64,000 nt of DNA from JAEMQF01 sp963850525 (GCA_963850525.1 CAWKLQ010000001.1:558001-622000), one strand, 5' to 3'; counted from the first letter of the stretch, positions 1-9,744 are shown. Made by a program: numbers and translations. Notes: generated from the sequence alone by a model not told the origin.

Positions 1-2
1 GT

Positions 3-473
3 TTTGGCGACGATTTGACAGGCTTGCACTTTGCCGTGTGGGGGCTGGCGTTCAAACCCGACACCGACGACCTGCGCGAGGCGCCAAGCCGAGTGATCAT
101 TGCCGAGCTGCTGGCGCGCGGCGCGCGCGTCACGGCGCACGACCCGGTGGCGATGATTGAGGCCCGTCACGTCTTCGCTTCGAGCCAGCGCCTCGACTTC
201 GCGGCAACGCCGCTGGACGCGGTGACAGGCGCCGACGCGTTGCTCGTTGTCACCGAATGGCGGGCGTTCCGCTCGCCCGACTTCGAGCGCTTGGGTGAAC
301 TGCTGCGCCAACGCATCGTCTTTGACGGACGCAACCTGTTCGACCCGCAAATCCTCGCCCAAGCCGGATTCGAGTACTACGCCATTGGCCGCCGCAGCGC
401 AATGCCGGGGCCGGCGCAGGCGCGAGCCCGCACCGAACACACGCCTGCAGTGGCGCACCTCGCCTATAGTTGA
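3..473 (+). CDS. ugd: UDP-glucose 6-dehydrogenase, C-terminal part (5' truncated by window)
   Basis: The frame is open from base 3, so the gene begins outside the window; about 156 residues of the C-terminal UDP-sugar-binding domain remain. The segment VWGLAFKPDTDDLREAPS is the family signature, with the Lys and Arg that contact UDP-glucose. The catalytic Cys lies in the missing part. The enzyme makes UDP-glucuronate from UDP-glucose with two NAD+, a precursor for exopolysaccharide or LPS sugars. The last ~25 residues are a poorly conserved tail. A possible -10 box (TATAGT, 465-470) for the next gene overlaps its 3' end. Confidence 0.88.
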   Translation, partial: FGDDLTGLHFAVWGLAFKPDTDDLREAPSRVIIAELLARGARVTAHDPVAMIEARHVFASSQRLDFAATPLDAVTGADALLVVTEWRAFRSPDFERLGELLRQRIVFDGRNLFDPQILAQAGFEYYAIGRRSAMPGPAQARARTEHTPAVAHLAYS

Positions 474-497
474 GCGCTTTGACTGCCATGGCGCACG

Positions 498-1742
498 ATG
501 GATGCAACGACCGCTTCGGTGCGGCAAGACACGCGAACGATGGGCTTGGTGAGCCTGGGCCACGCCGTCTCGCATTTTTTCCATCTGCTTCTTGCGCCGC
601 TGTTCCCGTGGATTCGTGACGAGTTCAGCCTGAGCTACGCCGAACTCGGCGTCGTGATGTCGGTGTTTTTTGTCGTCTCTGGGATCGGCCAGGCGCTGGC
701 GGGATTTGTCGTCGACCGGTTTGGCGCGCGCCCGGTGCTTTTCGCCGGCCTGGCGCTGTCGATGCTCGCTGCGTTCGGCCTGGCGGCGAGTCACGGCTAT
801 CTGGCGCTGCTCGTGTTCTCGGGTCTGGCGGGGCTGGGCAATAGCGTTTTCCACCCGGCCGACTTCTCCATCCTCAACGCCCGGATTGACAAGACACGCT
901 TGGGCCACGCCTTTGCCGTTCATGGCCTGAGCGGCAGCCTGGGCTGGGCGGCTGCGCCGTTGTTCCTGGTGGGGATTGCGCAAGTCTCGAGTTGGCGCAC
1001 GGCCGTGTTCTGCGCCGGCCTGGTGGCTGGCGCGGTGTTGCTCGTGATGGTGGTGCTGCGCGCCTGGATCGCCGCCCCGGTTCGCACGCGGAACGTAGAG
1101 CCTCCGGGCGGCGACGCCGCAGCCGACGCAAGCGAAGGTGCATTCGCCTTTCTCAAGCTGCGCTCGGTCTGGCTCGCGTTCCTCTTCTTCATGTTTTACG
1201 CGGTCGCGCTGGGCGGCGTGCAAAGTTTTGCCACTGAAGCGGCGCGCCAGTTGCACGACGTTCCCATCGCCTGGGCGGCGATGTGCCTGTCGGTCTACAT
1301 GGTGTGCAGCGCGGCGGGAATTCTCGCGGGAGGATTTCTCGTGCGCGACCCGAACAACGCCGAACGCGTCATCAGCTTCGGCTTTGGCGGCGCGGCGCTG
1401 TGCGCATTGACGATCGGCCTGGTTCCCGGGCCGGCGGTGATGGTGCCGCTGCTGATGGGCGTGATGGGTTTTGCGTCGGGCGTGTGCGGCCCGTCGCGCG
1501 ACCTGCTCGTGAAGCGCGCGGCGCCGCCCAACGCGACCGGGCGCGTCTACGGCGTCGTCTACTCGGGGCTGGATGTCGGCATGGCGTTCGCGCCCACCTT
1601 GTTCGGCTGGATGATGGATCACAAACTGCCCGTCTGGGTGTGGATTGCCATGGCGTTCTTTCAAGCGGTTCTCGTCATCAACGCGCTCAGCGTGGGCAAG
1701 ACCTCAGCGCCGCGGCTGGACGCGGTGCGGGGTTCGACATGA
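498..1742 (+). CDS. MFS transporter, fosmidomycin-resistance-like
   Basis: 414 residues with the hydrophobic pattern of a 12-helix inner-membrane major facilitator. The loop between helices 2 and 3 has the MFS motif A (VDRFGARPV, about residues 71-80), and GLGNSVFHPAD (about 114-124) resembles the FHP motif of the Fsr subgroup. A polar loop near residues 195-215 separates the two six-helix halves. The substrate cannot be read from sequence. Its stop overlaps the start of the next gene (ATGA), so the two are probably co-translated, which hints at a shared substrate or pathway. The start at 498 was chosen because the ATG at 488 is out of frame. Confidence 0.85.
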   Translation: MDATTASVRQDTRTMGLVSLGHAVSHFFHLLLAPLFPWIRDEFSLSYAELGVVMSVFFVVSGIGQALAGFVVDRFGARPVLFAGLALSMLAAFGLAASHGYLALLVFSGLAGLGNSVFHPADFSILNARIDKTRLGHAFAVHGLSGSLGWAAAPLFLVGIAQVSSWRTAVFCAGLVAGAVLLVMVVLRAWIAAPVRTRNVEPPGGDAAADASEGAFAFLKLRSVWLAFLFFMFYAVALGGVQSFATEAARQLHDVPIAWAAMCLSVYMVCSAAGILAGGFLVRDPNNAERVISFGFGGAALCALTIGLVPGPAVMVPLLMGVMGFASGVCGPSRDLLVKRAAPPNATGRVYGVVYSGLDVGMAFAPTLFGWMMDHKLPVWVWIAMAFFQAVLVINALSVGKTSAPRLDAVRGST

Positions 1743-3460
1743 CTGCCGTGGCCGCGCGCCCGGCCGGCCACGCGCTGGTCGAAGCGCTGATCGCGCAGGG
1801 CGTGGACACCGCGTTTGGCGTTCCCGGTGAAAGTTACCTCGCCGTGCTTGACGGCTTTCACGAGCATCGACAGCGGATTCGTTTCATCGCCTGCCGCCAA
1901 GAGGGCGGAGCGGGTTTCATGGCCGAGGCGCAAGGCAAGCTGAGCGGCCGGCCGGGGATTTGTTTCGTCACGCGCGGACCCGGCGCGACCAACGCGAGCA
2001 TCGCCGTGCACACGGCGTTTCAAGACAGCACGCCGCTGATTCTGTTCGTCGGCCAGGTCGCGAGCGACCAGCGCGACCGCGAGGCGTTTCAGGAGATCGA
2101 CTACCGGCACATGTTCGGCCCGGGAACGCTCGGAATGGCGAAATGGGTCGGCGAGGTTCACAGCGCGGACCGCCTGCCCGAATACGTATCGCGCGCTTTT
2201 CACACGGCGCTGCAGGGGCGTCCCGGCCCGGTCGTGCTGGTGCTTCCCGAAGACATGCTGACGACGCTGACCGCAGCGCCGGTGCTGCCCTTTGTCGAAC
2301 CCGCGCACGCATGGCCGGCGCCGGGTGCTTTGCGCGAACTGCGCGAAATGCTGCTCGCTGCGCGCCAGCCGCTGCTGATCGCGGGGGGCGGCGGTTGGTC
2401 GGCGCAGGCGTGTGCGGCGCTGCAACGTTTTGTCGAGGGTTGGAATCTGCCGGCGACCTGCGCGTTTCGCTTCCAGGATCTGTTCGACAACCGCCATGCG
2501 AACTATGCGGGCGACGTGGGCATCGGCATCAATCCGAAGCTGGGCAGGCGAGTTCGGGACGCCGATCTGATCATCGCCGTCGGCCCACGCCTCGGTGAAA
2601 TGACGACCGGCGGCTACACCTTGCTCGAAGCCCCGCAACCGCGCCAGACGCTGGTGCACGTTCACGCAGGCGCCGAAGAACTCGGCCGCGTCTACGCGGC
2701 CCACCTGAAGATTCAGGCGTCGATGGCTTGCGCAACGAAAGCCCTGGAGACTCTCGCGCCACCGCCCGCCCAGTTGCCCTGGGCGCAGTGGACCGCCGAC
2801 GCGCACGCCGACTATGAAGCGAATCATGTCGCGCAGGCGGTCGAGCCGCTCGACATGGCGGTGGTCGTGAAGACCGTCGCCAAGCTGGTGCCAGCCGGCA
2901 CCGTGTTCACCAATGGCGCCGGCAATTTCAGCGGCTGGCCGCAACGCTATCTTCGCTTTCCCGCGCTGCACCAGGCCGGGCGAAGCCAACTTGCGCCCAC
3001 GTCGGGGGCGATGGGCTATGGCTTGCCCGCGGCTGTGGCGGCATCGCTGCTCGAGCCGAAGCGCACCGTCATCAACTTCACCGGCGACGGCGATTTCCTC
3101 ATGACGGGCCAGGAACTCGCCACGGCAATGGCCTACGGCGCCGGCCACGCAGAAGGCAAGTTGATCGTGATCGTCGTCGACAACGGCACCTACGGCACGA
3201 TCCGCATGCACCAGGAGCGCGAATACCCCGGGCGGATCAGCGGCAGCGACTTGTTCAATCCCGATTTCGCTGCGCTCGCGCGCGCCTACGGCCTCGCCGC
3301 CGAAACCTTGGATCGAACCGCCGACTTCGAGCCCGCATTTCGTGCGGCGCTGGCGCGCGAGGTGCCGACGCTGCTGCACTTGAAACTCGACGCCGACGTC
3401 ATCACGACGCGCGGCACATTGAGCGCAATTCGCGAGGCTGCGCAGCAGCGCCTGGCGTAG
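1739..3460 (+). CDS. Thiamine-diphosphate-dependent enzyme, acetolactate synthase-like
   Basis: 573 residues, the usual length of the IlvB/pyruvate oxidase/decarboxylase superfamily. The N-terminal Pyr domain carries FGVPGESY (about residues 27-34) with the Glu that activates ThDP. A central domain follows, and the C-terminal PP domain has GDGDFLMTGQE followed by DNGTYGTI, the GDG-(X)n-N metal and diphosphate site. The start was placed at the ATG overlapping the upstream transporter stop (ATGA), although the frame stays open further upstream. True AHAS normally has a regulatory subunit beside it and none is present, so this may be another 2-oxoacid lyase or carboligase; the exact reaction is unknown. 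Confidence 0.85.
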   Translation: MTAVAARPAGHALVEALIAQGVDTAFGVPGESYLAVLDGFHEHRQRIRFIACRQEGGAGFMAEAQGKLSGRPGICFVTRGPGATNASIAVHTAFQDSTPLILFVGQVASDQRDREAFQEIDYRHMFGPGTLGMAKWVGEVHSADRLPEYVSRAFHTALQGRPGPVVLVLPEDMLTTLTAAPVLPFVEPAHAWPAPGALRELREMLLAARQPLLIAGGGGWSAQACAALQRFVEGWNLPATCAFRFQDLFDNRHANYAGDVGIGINPKLGRRVRDADLIIAVGPRLGEMTTGGYTLLEAPQPRQTLVHVHAGAEELGRVYAAHLKIQASMACATKALETLAPPPAQLPWAQWTADAHADYEANHVAQAVEPLDMAVVVKTVAKLVPAGTVFTNGAGNFSGWPQRYLRFPALHQAGRSQLAPTSGAMGYGLPAAVAASLLEPKRTVINFTGDGDFLMTGQELATAMAYGAGHAEGKLIVIVVDNGTYGTIRMHQEREYPGRISGSDLFNPDFAALARAYGLAAETLDRTADFEPAFRAALAREVPTLLHLKLDADVITTRGTLSAIREAAQQRLA

Positions 3461-3463
3461 CCG

Positions 3464-4084
3464 CTACCTCACGAGTTCAGCGAGCTGCCACAGCGCAAAG
3501 CCCGCGAGCAGCAGCGCCGAAAGCGCGTTGACGCGGGTTCGCCAACGCACGTCGAAGCGTTCGCGAAGCCTGCCCACGACCGCGCTCAGAAGCAGCCACC
3601 ACAGCGCCGAGCCGAGCAGCACGCCCAGCACCATCGTCCAGGGCGAAGCAACTGCCAGGCGCCCGGCGAGCGCGCCGAACACGGCGATGAAAGACAGGAT
3701 CGTCGCCGGGTTCGACAAGGTCAGAACGAAGGTGCCGGCGAAGCAGCGCAACAAGTCAGAGCCGCCGCGCACCTGGGCTGCGTGTTCGGTGACGGGGCTG
3801 CGCCAGGTCGCATAGGCGAGCCACAGCAGGAACGCCGCACCGCCCACGGCCAACGGCAAACGCGCCGCAGTCATCGCGTCGATCAGCGTCGTCACGCCGA
3901 ATGCGCCGACGGCGCCGTACACGGCATCAGCCACCGCGGCGCCCAAGCCCGTCGCCAGACCGGCGCGAGGCCCGAGTTGCAGGGTCCGCTGAATCGTCAG
4001 CAGGCCGATCGGCCCCACCGGTGCGGCGATCGAAAACCCGATCAGCAGGCTCTGAAGGAACAGCGCGAGTGTCGCGTCGGGCAT
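3464..4084 (-). CDS. LysE/RhtB-family amino-acid exporter
   Basis: 206 residues, six predicted hydrophobic segments. The N-terminal stretch with IAAPVGPIGLLTIQR (about residues 19-33) is the LysE family signature, and LTLSNPATILSF (about 120-131) is the second conserved block. The family exports amino acids or related metabolites across the inner membrane. It lies 27 nt downstream of the class V aminotransferase on the same strand and ends tail to tail with the ThDP enzyme gene, leaving 3 nt. The substrate is unknown. Confidence 0.88.
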   Translation of the reverse strand: MPDATLALFLQSLLIGFSIAAPVGPIGLLTIQRTLQLGPRAGLATGLGAAVADAVYGAVGAFGVTTLIDAMTAARLPLAVGGAAFLLWLAYATWRSPVTEHAAQVRGGSDLLRCFAGTFVLTLSNPATILSFIAVFGALAGRLAVASPWTMVLGVLLGSALWWLLLSAVVGRLRERFDVRWRTRVNALSALLLAGFALWQLAELVR

Positions 4085-4111
4085 CCGATCACAGGGGTTG
4101 CTTGGAGCTCT

Positions 4112-5269
4112 TCAGGCCGCGGCGCGCACCGCGGGCTCGACGCCGATGATCTGGGTCAATGCCTGCTCGAGATTGGCCACGGTGCGCTCCACGTGCTGGA
4201 GTTTGTCCAAGCCGAACAGGCCCACGCGAAACGTCTTGAAGTCCGCCGGTTCGTCGCACTGCAGCGGCACGCCGGCGGCGGTCTGCAGGCCTTGCGCGAG
4301 AAAACTCTTGCTGCTGTGCAGGCCGGCGTCGTCGGTATAGCTCACAACGACACCGGGCGCCTGAAAGCCTTCGGCAGCGACGCTGCGAAATCCCCTGCCC
4401 GCGAGCAGGGTGCGCACCTTTCGCCCCAGCTCTTGCTGCTGCGAGCGCAAGTGCTCGAAACCGAGCGCCTGCGTCTCGAGCATCGCATCGCGAAATTTGG
4501 TGAGCGCGTCGGTGGGCATGGTCGAGTGGTAGGCGTGCGCGCCGCTCTCGTAGGCTTCCATGATTTGCAGCCACTTGCGCAGGTCCAGCGTGAAGCTGCT
4601 GCTCGTCGTGGTGTCGATCGCCGCTCTGGCACGGTCGCTCAGCATGACCAGGCCGCAGCAGGGTGACGAACTCCAGCCCTTTTGCGGCGCGCTGATGAGC
4701 ACGTCCACGCCCGTGGCTTGCATGTCGACCCAGATCGCGCCCGAGGCGATGCAATCGAGCACGAACAGGCCACCCACTTCGTGCACCGCGTCAGCGACGC
4801 CGCGCAGGTAGGCGTCGGGCAGCAGCATGCCGGCGGCGGTTTCGACGTGCGGCGCAAACACGACGCCAGGCCGCTCGGCGCGAATCGTTGCGACGACTTC
4901 GGCAAGCGGCGCCGGCGCGTACGCCATTTGGCGGCCCGGTGCGACCGGCCGCGCTTTGAGTACGGTGCAGTCTTGCGAGATGCGCCCCGCGTCAATGATC
5001 TGCGTCCAACGGTAGCTGAACCAGCCGTTACGCAGCACGAGGATCTTGCGGTCCGTCGCGAACTGGCGCGCGACCGCTTCCATGCCAGCCGTGCCGCCGC
5101 CGGGAACGACGATTGCGGCGTGCGCGTGATAGGCCAGCTTGAGGACGCGCGAAATGTCGCGCATCACGCCCTGAAACTTCGCCGACATGTGATTCAGCGC
5201 ACGATCGGTGAAGACCACGGAATATTCGAGATGGCCGTCGGGGTCGACCTGGGGCAAGAGGCTGGGCAT
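4112..5269 (-). CDS. Class V aminotransferase, alanine/serine-glyoxylate type
   Basis: 385 residues, the full length of the AGXT-like PLP enzymes. PGGGTAGMEA (about residues 56-65) forms the cofactor phosphate site, LDCIASGAIWVDM precedes the active-site strand, and SAPQKGW holds the Schiff-base Lys. The family transfers an amino group from alanine, serine or phosphonate-type donors to glyoxylate or similar acceptors. Its pairing with a LysE exporter suggests an amino-acid role. The start ATG at 5269 is followed by an acidic N-terminus common in Burkholderiales homologues. The specific substrate is not certain. Confidence 0.82.
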   Translation of the reverse strand: MPSLLPQVDPDGHLEYSVVFTDRALNHMSAKFQGVMRDISRVLKLAYHAHAAIVVPGGGTAGMEAVARQFATDRKILVLRNGWFSYRWTQIIDAGRISQDCTVLKARPVAPGRQMAYAPAPLAEVVATIRAERPGVVFAPHVETAAGMLLPDAYLRGVADAVHEVGGLFVLDCIASGAIWVDMQATGVDVLISAPQKGWSSSPCCGLVMLSDRARAAIDTTTSSSFTLDLRKWLQIMEAYESGAHAYHSTMPTDALTKFRDAMLETQALGFEHLRSQQQELGRKVRTLLAGRGFRSVAAEGFQAPGVVVSYTDDAGLHSSKSFLAQGLQTAAGVPLQCDEPADFKTFRVGLFGLDKLQHVERTVANLEQALTQIIGVEPAVRAAA

Positions 5270-5448
5270 GGGGTGGGATCCTCGGGAGCGGGTTTGAGCA
5301 AAGGTGCGCAGGTTAGCACTCCGGCAATCATCGGCCAGAGCAGCGCCGCGAGATACCGCTCAATTGGGTGCGCTGGCGGTCGATACCTGATCGGACGCGC
5401 ATTTGTTCGCGCCGCATTGCCCTTTTGACGCCACTTGGAGCCCAAGAC

Positions 5449-6105
5449 ATGAATCTTCGACACCTCCTGACCACCGCGATGCTGGCGAGCTGCGCCGCCA
5501 GTGCCAACGCCGCCGGAGAAATCTACTTCGGTGCGGGCCTGCCTGGCGTCATGCTCGGCTACGCCGTGCCACTGAGCAGCAGCTTCACGGTGCGCGGCGA
5601 TTGGGCGACGCTCGGTACGCGACGCAAACAGACCGTTGAAGAGGGCGTGAATTACAACGCCGAACTGGGCTTCAGCCGCATCGGGCTGTTTGCCGATTGG
5701 TTCTACCTCGGCGGCTTTCGCCTCACCGGTGGCCTGACGTTCAACAATCTCAAGGCGAATTTTGTCGCCCAGGGCGACGGCACGACGCAATTCACGATCG
5801 GCGGCACCACATTCGTGAGCGCTGCTGACGACCGGCTCAACGTGTCGATCAAGTATCCCAAGACCACTCCCTACCTGGGTCTCGGCTACGGGCACCAGGC
5901 GAGCACCGGTTGGGGCTTCCTCTTCGATGCAGGCGTGTCGTTCGGCAAGGCCACCGTCAGCGAAACGCATTCGGGAACCAACTTGGGAAATTCAAGCCTG
6001 GTCTCGCAAGCCGAGATCGACGCCGAATTGGCTCAACTGCGTGAAGGCGTCGCGAAGATCAAGTACATCCCGCAGCTGAGCATCGGGCTCAACTACCGCT
6101 TTTAG
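5449..6105 (+). CDS. Predicted outer-membrane beta-barrel protein
   Basis: 218 residues. Residues 1-23 form a classical signal peptide ending ANA-A. The mature chain alternates polar and aromatic residues in short Gly-rich strands (for example TPYLGLGYGHQ, TGWGFLFDAGVSFG) and ends LNYRF, the terminal Phe typical of BAM-inserted barrels. The start was set at the ATG (5449) with GGAG 8 nt upstream, because the longer frame would put a charged extension before the signal peptide. I do not recognise the family; a small porin-like or OmpW-like barrel is plausible. It is divergent from the aminotransferase across 179 nt. Confidence 0.72.
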   Translation: MNLRHLLTTAMLASCAASANAAGEIYFGAGLPGVMLGYAVPLSSSFTVRGDWATLGTRRKQTVEEGVNYNAELGFSRIGLFADWFYLGGFRLTGGLTFNNLKANFVAQGDGTTQFTIGGTTFVSAADDRLNVSIKYPKTTPYLGLGYGHQASTGWGFLFDAGVSFGKATVSETHSGTNLGNSSLVSQAEIDAELAQLREGVAKIKYIPQLSIGLNYRF

Positions 6106-6134
6106 TCCTTCGCGGCGCGCGCCGGCGCAGCCGG

Positions 6135-9100
6135 CTACGCGGGCACGAGGACAGGCGAGCCGAGCGAGCGCAAGACGTCTCGAATCAACTGCGCACGGTC
6201 CTTGGGCAGGGGCGTGTCGCGCTCGATGCGCAACTTGTGATTGCCGGCAAGTTTGATGTGCCGGTTCTTCTGCACGAGTTCGATGATGCGGTGCGCATCG
6301 ACAGGCGCGTTGGGCCGGAAGCTGATGACCATCAGTTTGGCGGCGGCGTCGATCTTCGCCACGCCGTAAGGCTTGGCCAGGACGCGCAGGCGATGCACGT
6401 CAAAGAGCGTCTGGCCTTGTGGCGGCAATTTGCCGAAGCGGTCGGTAATTTCCTCCAGCAGTGCGTCGATCTGCTCGGGCTTGTCGACGGTGGCCAGGCG
6501 TTTGTACAGGTTCAGCCGGGTGTGCACGTCGCCGCAGTAGCTGTCGGGCAGCAGGGCGGGGGAGTGCAGGTTGATTTCGGTCGTGGCCGACAGGGGCGAC
6601 AAGAGGTCGGGCTCGCGCCCCGCCTTGAGCGCGCGCACCGCCTCACTGAGCATGTCGTTGTAGAGCTGGAATCCCACCTCCATCATGTTGCCGCTCTGGT
6701 TTTCGCCGAGCACTTCGCCGGCGCCGCGGATTTCCAGATCGTGCATCGCGAGGTAAAAGCCCGAGCCGAGCTCTTCCATCGCCTGGATCGCGTCCAAGCG
6801 CTGCGCCGCACCGCGCGCCAAACCTTCGACGTCGGGAACGAGCAGGTAGGCGTAGGCCTGGTGATGGGAGCGCCCGACGCGGCCGCGAAGCTGATGCAGC
6901 TGCGCCAGGCCGAACTTGTCGGCACGGCTGATGACGATGGTGTTGGCGCTGGGCACATCGATTCCGGTTTCGATGATCGTCGAGCACAGCAGCAGGTTGT
7001 GGCGCTGGGCGACGAAGTCGCGCATCACGCGCTCCAGTTCGCGCTCGGGCATCTGGCCGTGGGCGATGGCGATGCGCGCTTCGGGAAGCAGCTCGGCGAG
7101 CTTGTCGCGCCGCGCTTGAATGGTTTCCACTTCGTTGTGCAAAAAGTAGATCTGCCCGCCGCGTTTGAGCTCGCGCATCACGGCTTCGCGGATCACGCTG
7201 CTGCCTTCGTTGCGCACAAAGGTCTTGATCGCCAGGCGGCGTTGCGGCGCGGTGGCGATCACGGACAAGTCGCGCAAGCCTTCGAGCGCCATTCCCAGCG
7301 TGCGCGGGATCGGCGTGGCGGTGAGGGTGAGCACGTCGACTTCGGCGCGCATCGCCTTGATCGCCTCTTTGTGGCGCACACCGAAGCGGTGTTCTTCGTC
7401 GATGACGAGCAGGCCCAGGCGTTTGAAATGAATGTCCTGGCTGAGCAATTTGTGCGTGCCCACGACGATGTCTATCGTGCCGTCGGCCATTCCCGCGAGT
7501 GCCGCCTTGATTTCCTTTGTCGAGCGGAAACGTGACAGTTCGGCCACCTTGACGGGCCATTTGCCGAAGCGGTCGGAGATGTTCTGGAAGTGCTGTTCAG
7601 CGAGCAGCGTCGTCGGCGCGAGGATCGCGACCTGTTTGCCGCCGGTGACGGCAACAAACGCCGCGCGCAAGGCAACTTCCGTCTTGCCAAAACCCACGTC
7701 GCCGCAAACCAGCCGGTCCATGGGACGCGGCGACACCATGTCCTGAATGACGGCGTGAATCGCCGCGGCCTGGTCTGCGGTTTCCTCGAAGCCGAAGCTT
7801 GCGGCGAACGCCTCGTAGTCGTGCGCAGTGAAGCGAAACGCGTGCCCTTCGCGCGCGCTGCGCCGGGCGTACAGATTGAGCAATTCCGCCGCGGTGTCGC
7901 GCACCTGCTCGGCGGCCTTGCGTTTGGCCTTTTCCCACTGGCCCGAGCCGAGCCGATGCAACGGCGCTTCTTCGGCGCTGACGCCGGTGTAGCGCGCGAT
8001 CAGGTGGAGTTGCGCCACAGGGACGTAGAGCACAGCCTGATCGGCGTACTCGAGGTGCAGGAACTCGCTCGCCTGCGCGTCGTCGCCGAGCGTGATGTTC
8101 TTCAGGCCGACGTAGCGGCCGATGCCGTGATTCACGTGCACGACCGGGTCGCCGACCTTGAGTTCCGATAAGTCCTTGATCAGCGCATTGACGTCGCTGA
8201 CCTGTTCTTGCTTGCGCCTGCGCCTTGACGCAGGGCGATTGGCGAACAGTTCGGTCTCGGTGATGAACTGAACCGCCACACCGGCGTCGGGCTCGTGCCA
8301 GAAAAAGCCCTCGGCAAGCGGTGCGACGGCGATCGCGAAGTGTTCTGAGCCTGCGAGGAACTCGGTGAGGTTGGCCACGCTCGGCGGCTCGATGCGGTTG
8401 TCGCGCAGCAGTTCGAGCAGGGTTTCGCGCCGGCCGGTGCTCTCGCCGACGATGAGCACGCGGTTTTGCGTTGCGCCGAGGTGCGCTTGCAGCTTCTTCA
8501 GCGGTTCTGGCGCGCCGCGATCGACGCTCAAGTCGGGCAGAGGCTTGGCCCAAACCCTTGACGCCGCAGCCCCTGGAGCAGCGGCGCCAGCCTCGGCAGC
8601 GCCGGCGTCGGGCCCGCGCACGGCGAGCGTCGCAAAACGGTTGGTCAGCGTGAACCAGGTTTCCGGCTTGAGAAACAAATCCTCCGGGGGCAGGACGGGG
8701 CGCTCGCGATCGGCCTGAAAGAACTTGTGGCGCTCGCGCGTGTCGACCCAAAAGCGGTTCAGTGCCGCGTCGATCTCGCCGTGCAACACAATGGCGGTGG
8801 AAGCGGGCAGGTAGTCGAAAAACGTCGCCGTCGCCTCGAAAAACAGCGGCAGGTAGTACTCGATACCAGCGCTCGCCACACCCACGCCGATGTCTTTGTA
8901 CAGGCGGGCCTTGCTCGGATCGCCCTCGATGCGCTCGCGCCAGCGTGCGCGAAACGCATTTCGCGCCGGCTCGTCCATCGGAAACTCGCGCCCCGGCAAC
9001 AGCCGCACTTCGGGAACCGGGTACAGGCTGCGCTGCGTATCGGGGTCGAAAGTGCGGATCGAATCGATCTCGTCGCCGAACAAGTCGACTCGATAGGGCA

Positions 9101-9629
9101 CCGGTGAACCCATAGGGAACAAGTCGATCAAGCCGCCGCGCACCGCGTATTCGCCGGGTGAGACGACTTGCGTCACGTGCGAATAACCGGCCAAGGTCAG
9201 TTGCGCCTTGAGTGCGGCTTCGTTGAGGCGTTGTTTGACCTTGAAGTTGAACGTATACGCCGCCATGAAGCTCGGCGGCGCGAGCCGCACCATGGCTGTG
9301 GATGCGGGCAACAGCACCACGTCGACATCGCCCTGGGCGATTCGCCAGAGTGTGGCCAGGCGTTCCGAGATCAGGTCCTGGTGCGGCGAAAAATTGTCGT
9401 ACGGCAGCGTTTCCCAGTCGGGAAAGACGGCGACGCGCAACTCGGGCGCGAAGAAAGTCAACTCGCCTTCGAGGCGCTGCGTGTCAGCGGGTTCGGCGCA
9501 GACGATCGCCGCCATCGTGCCTTCCGACTTGCGCAGCTCGGCGAAGCGCGCGAGCAACAGGGCGTCAGCCGATCCGCAGGGGCGCGGCAAGGTAAATCGT
9601 TTGCCTGGAGCCAGACGTGGCAGGTGCAT
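6135..9629 (-). CDS. mfd: Transcription-repair coupling factor Mfd
   Basis: 1164 residues, normal Mfd length. The N-terminal UvrB-like part includes FPDWETLPYDNFSPH. An RNA-polymerase interaction domain begins around LKVGDPVVHVNHGIGRYVG. The RecG-like translocase has Walker A CGDVGFGKTEVA and Walker B VIDEEHRFG, plus motif VI QLRGRVGRS. The C-terminal TRCF domain is complete. Mfd removes stalled RNA polymerase and recruits UvrA to lesions. The ATG at 9629 (MHLPRLAPGK) was preferred over an upstream TTG at 9677 because family homology starts there. It is divergent from ispD. Confidence 0.97.
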   Translation of the reverse strand: MHLPRLAPGKRFTLPRPCGSADALLLARFAELRKSEGTMAAIVCAEPADTQRLEGELTFFAPELRVAVFPDWETLPYDNFSPHQDLISERLATLWRIAQGDVDVVLLPASTAMVRLAPPSFMAAYTFNFKVKQRLNEAALKAQLTLAGYSHVTQVVSPGEYAVRGGLIDLFPMGSPVPYRVDLFGDEIDSIRTFDPDTQRSLYPVPEVRLLPGREFPMDEPARNAFRARWRERIEGDPSKARLYKDIGVGVASAGIEYYLPLFFEATATFFDYLPASTAIVLHGEIDAALNRFWVDTRERHKFFQADRERPVLPPEDLFLKPETWFTLTNRFATLAVRGPDAGAAEAGAAAPGAAASRVWAKPLPDLSVDRGAPEPLKKLQAHLGATQNRVLIVGESTGRRETLLELLRDNRIEPPSVANLTEFLAGSEHFAIAVAPLAEGFFWHEPDAGVAVQFITETELFANRPASRRRRKQEQVSDVNALIKDLSELKVGDPVVHVNHGIGRYVGLKNITLGDDAQASEFLHLEYADQAVLYVPVAQLHLIARYTGVSAEEAPLHRLGSGQWEKAKRKAAEQVRDTAAELLNLYARRSAREGHAFRFTAHDYEAFAASFGFEETADQAAAIHAVIQDMVSPRPMDRLVCGDVGFGKTEVALRAAFVAVTGGKQVAILAPTTLLAEQHFQNISDRFGKWPVKVAELSRFRSTKEIKAALAGMADGTIDIVVGTHKLLSQDIHFKRLGLLVIDEEHRFGVRHKEAIKAMRAEVDVLTLTATPIPRTLGMALEGLRDLSVIATAPQRRLAIKTFVRNEGSSVIREAVMRELKRGGQIYFLHNEVETIQARRDKLAELLPEARIAIAHGQMPERELERVMRDFVAQRHNLLLCSTIIETGIDVPSANTIVISRADKFGLAQLHQLRGRVGRSHHQAYAYLLVPDVEGLARGAAQRLDAIQAMEELGSGFYLAMHDLEIRGAGEVLGENQSGNMMEVGFQLYNDMLSEAVRALKAGREPDLLSPLSATTEINLHSPALLPDSYCGDVHTRLNLYKRLATVDKPEQIDALLEEITDRFGKLPPQGQTLFDVHRLRVLAKPYGVAKIDAAAKLMVISFRPNAPVDAHRIIELVQKNRHIKLAGNHKLRIERDTPLPKDRAQLIRDVLRSLGSPVLVPA

Positions 9630-9720
9630 GCAGGTGTGTGAGAGGGAAGGCGAAAGGGGCTGATTGCGACGCGGCAAAAACGAAGTCGCCCCGCAGGGCC
9701 ACTTCCCGCGGGGCGAACCA

Positions 9721-9744
9721 GGCGCGAATTATAGAATTCGCGCC
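9721..9744. promoter_or_regulatory. Perfect 10-bp inverted repeat upstream of ispD
   Basis: GGCGCGAATT and its exact reverse complement flank a 4-nt ATAG spacer. The element ends 3 nt before the ispD ATG and lies in the divergent mfd-ispD region. It overlaps the -10-like TAGAAT (9732-9737). It could be an operator or an mRNA hairpin hiding the ispD start. No known regulator motif is recognised. Confidence 0.45.
9732..9737 (+). promoter_or_regulatory. -10-like box for ispD
   Basis: TAGAAT lies 10 nt before the ispD ATG, leaving at most a few nucleotides of leader and no Shine-Dalgarno sequence. No good -35 is visible. Confidence 0.4.

Noticed and set aside
1661..3379. 572-codon open frame on the minus strand, antisense to the ThDP enzyme gene
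   Set aside because: Shadow of a GC-rich gene; no family resemblance, and the opposite strand has a full ThDP enzyme with all motifs.
6121..6135. GCCGGC-GCA-GCCGGC hairpin between the barrel gene and mfd as a terminator
   Set aside because: Short GC-only repeat without a T tract in a GC-rich background; too likely by chance.
6237..7535. 432-codon plus-strand frame antisense to mfd
   Set aside because: His/Val/Arg-rich shadow translation typical of GC-rich antisense frames; mfd motifs are intact on the other strand.
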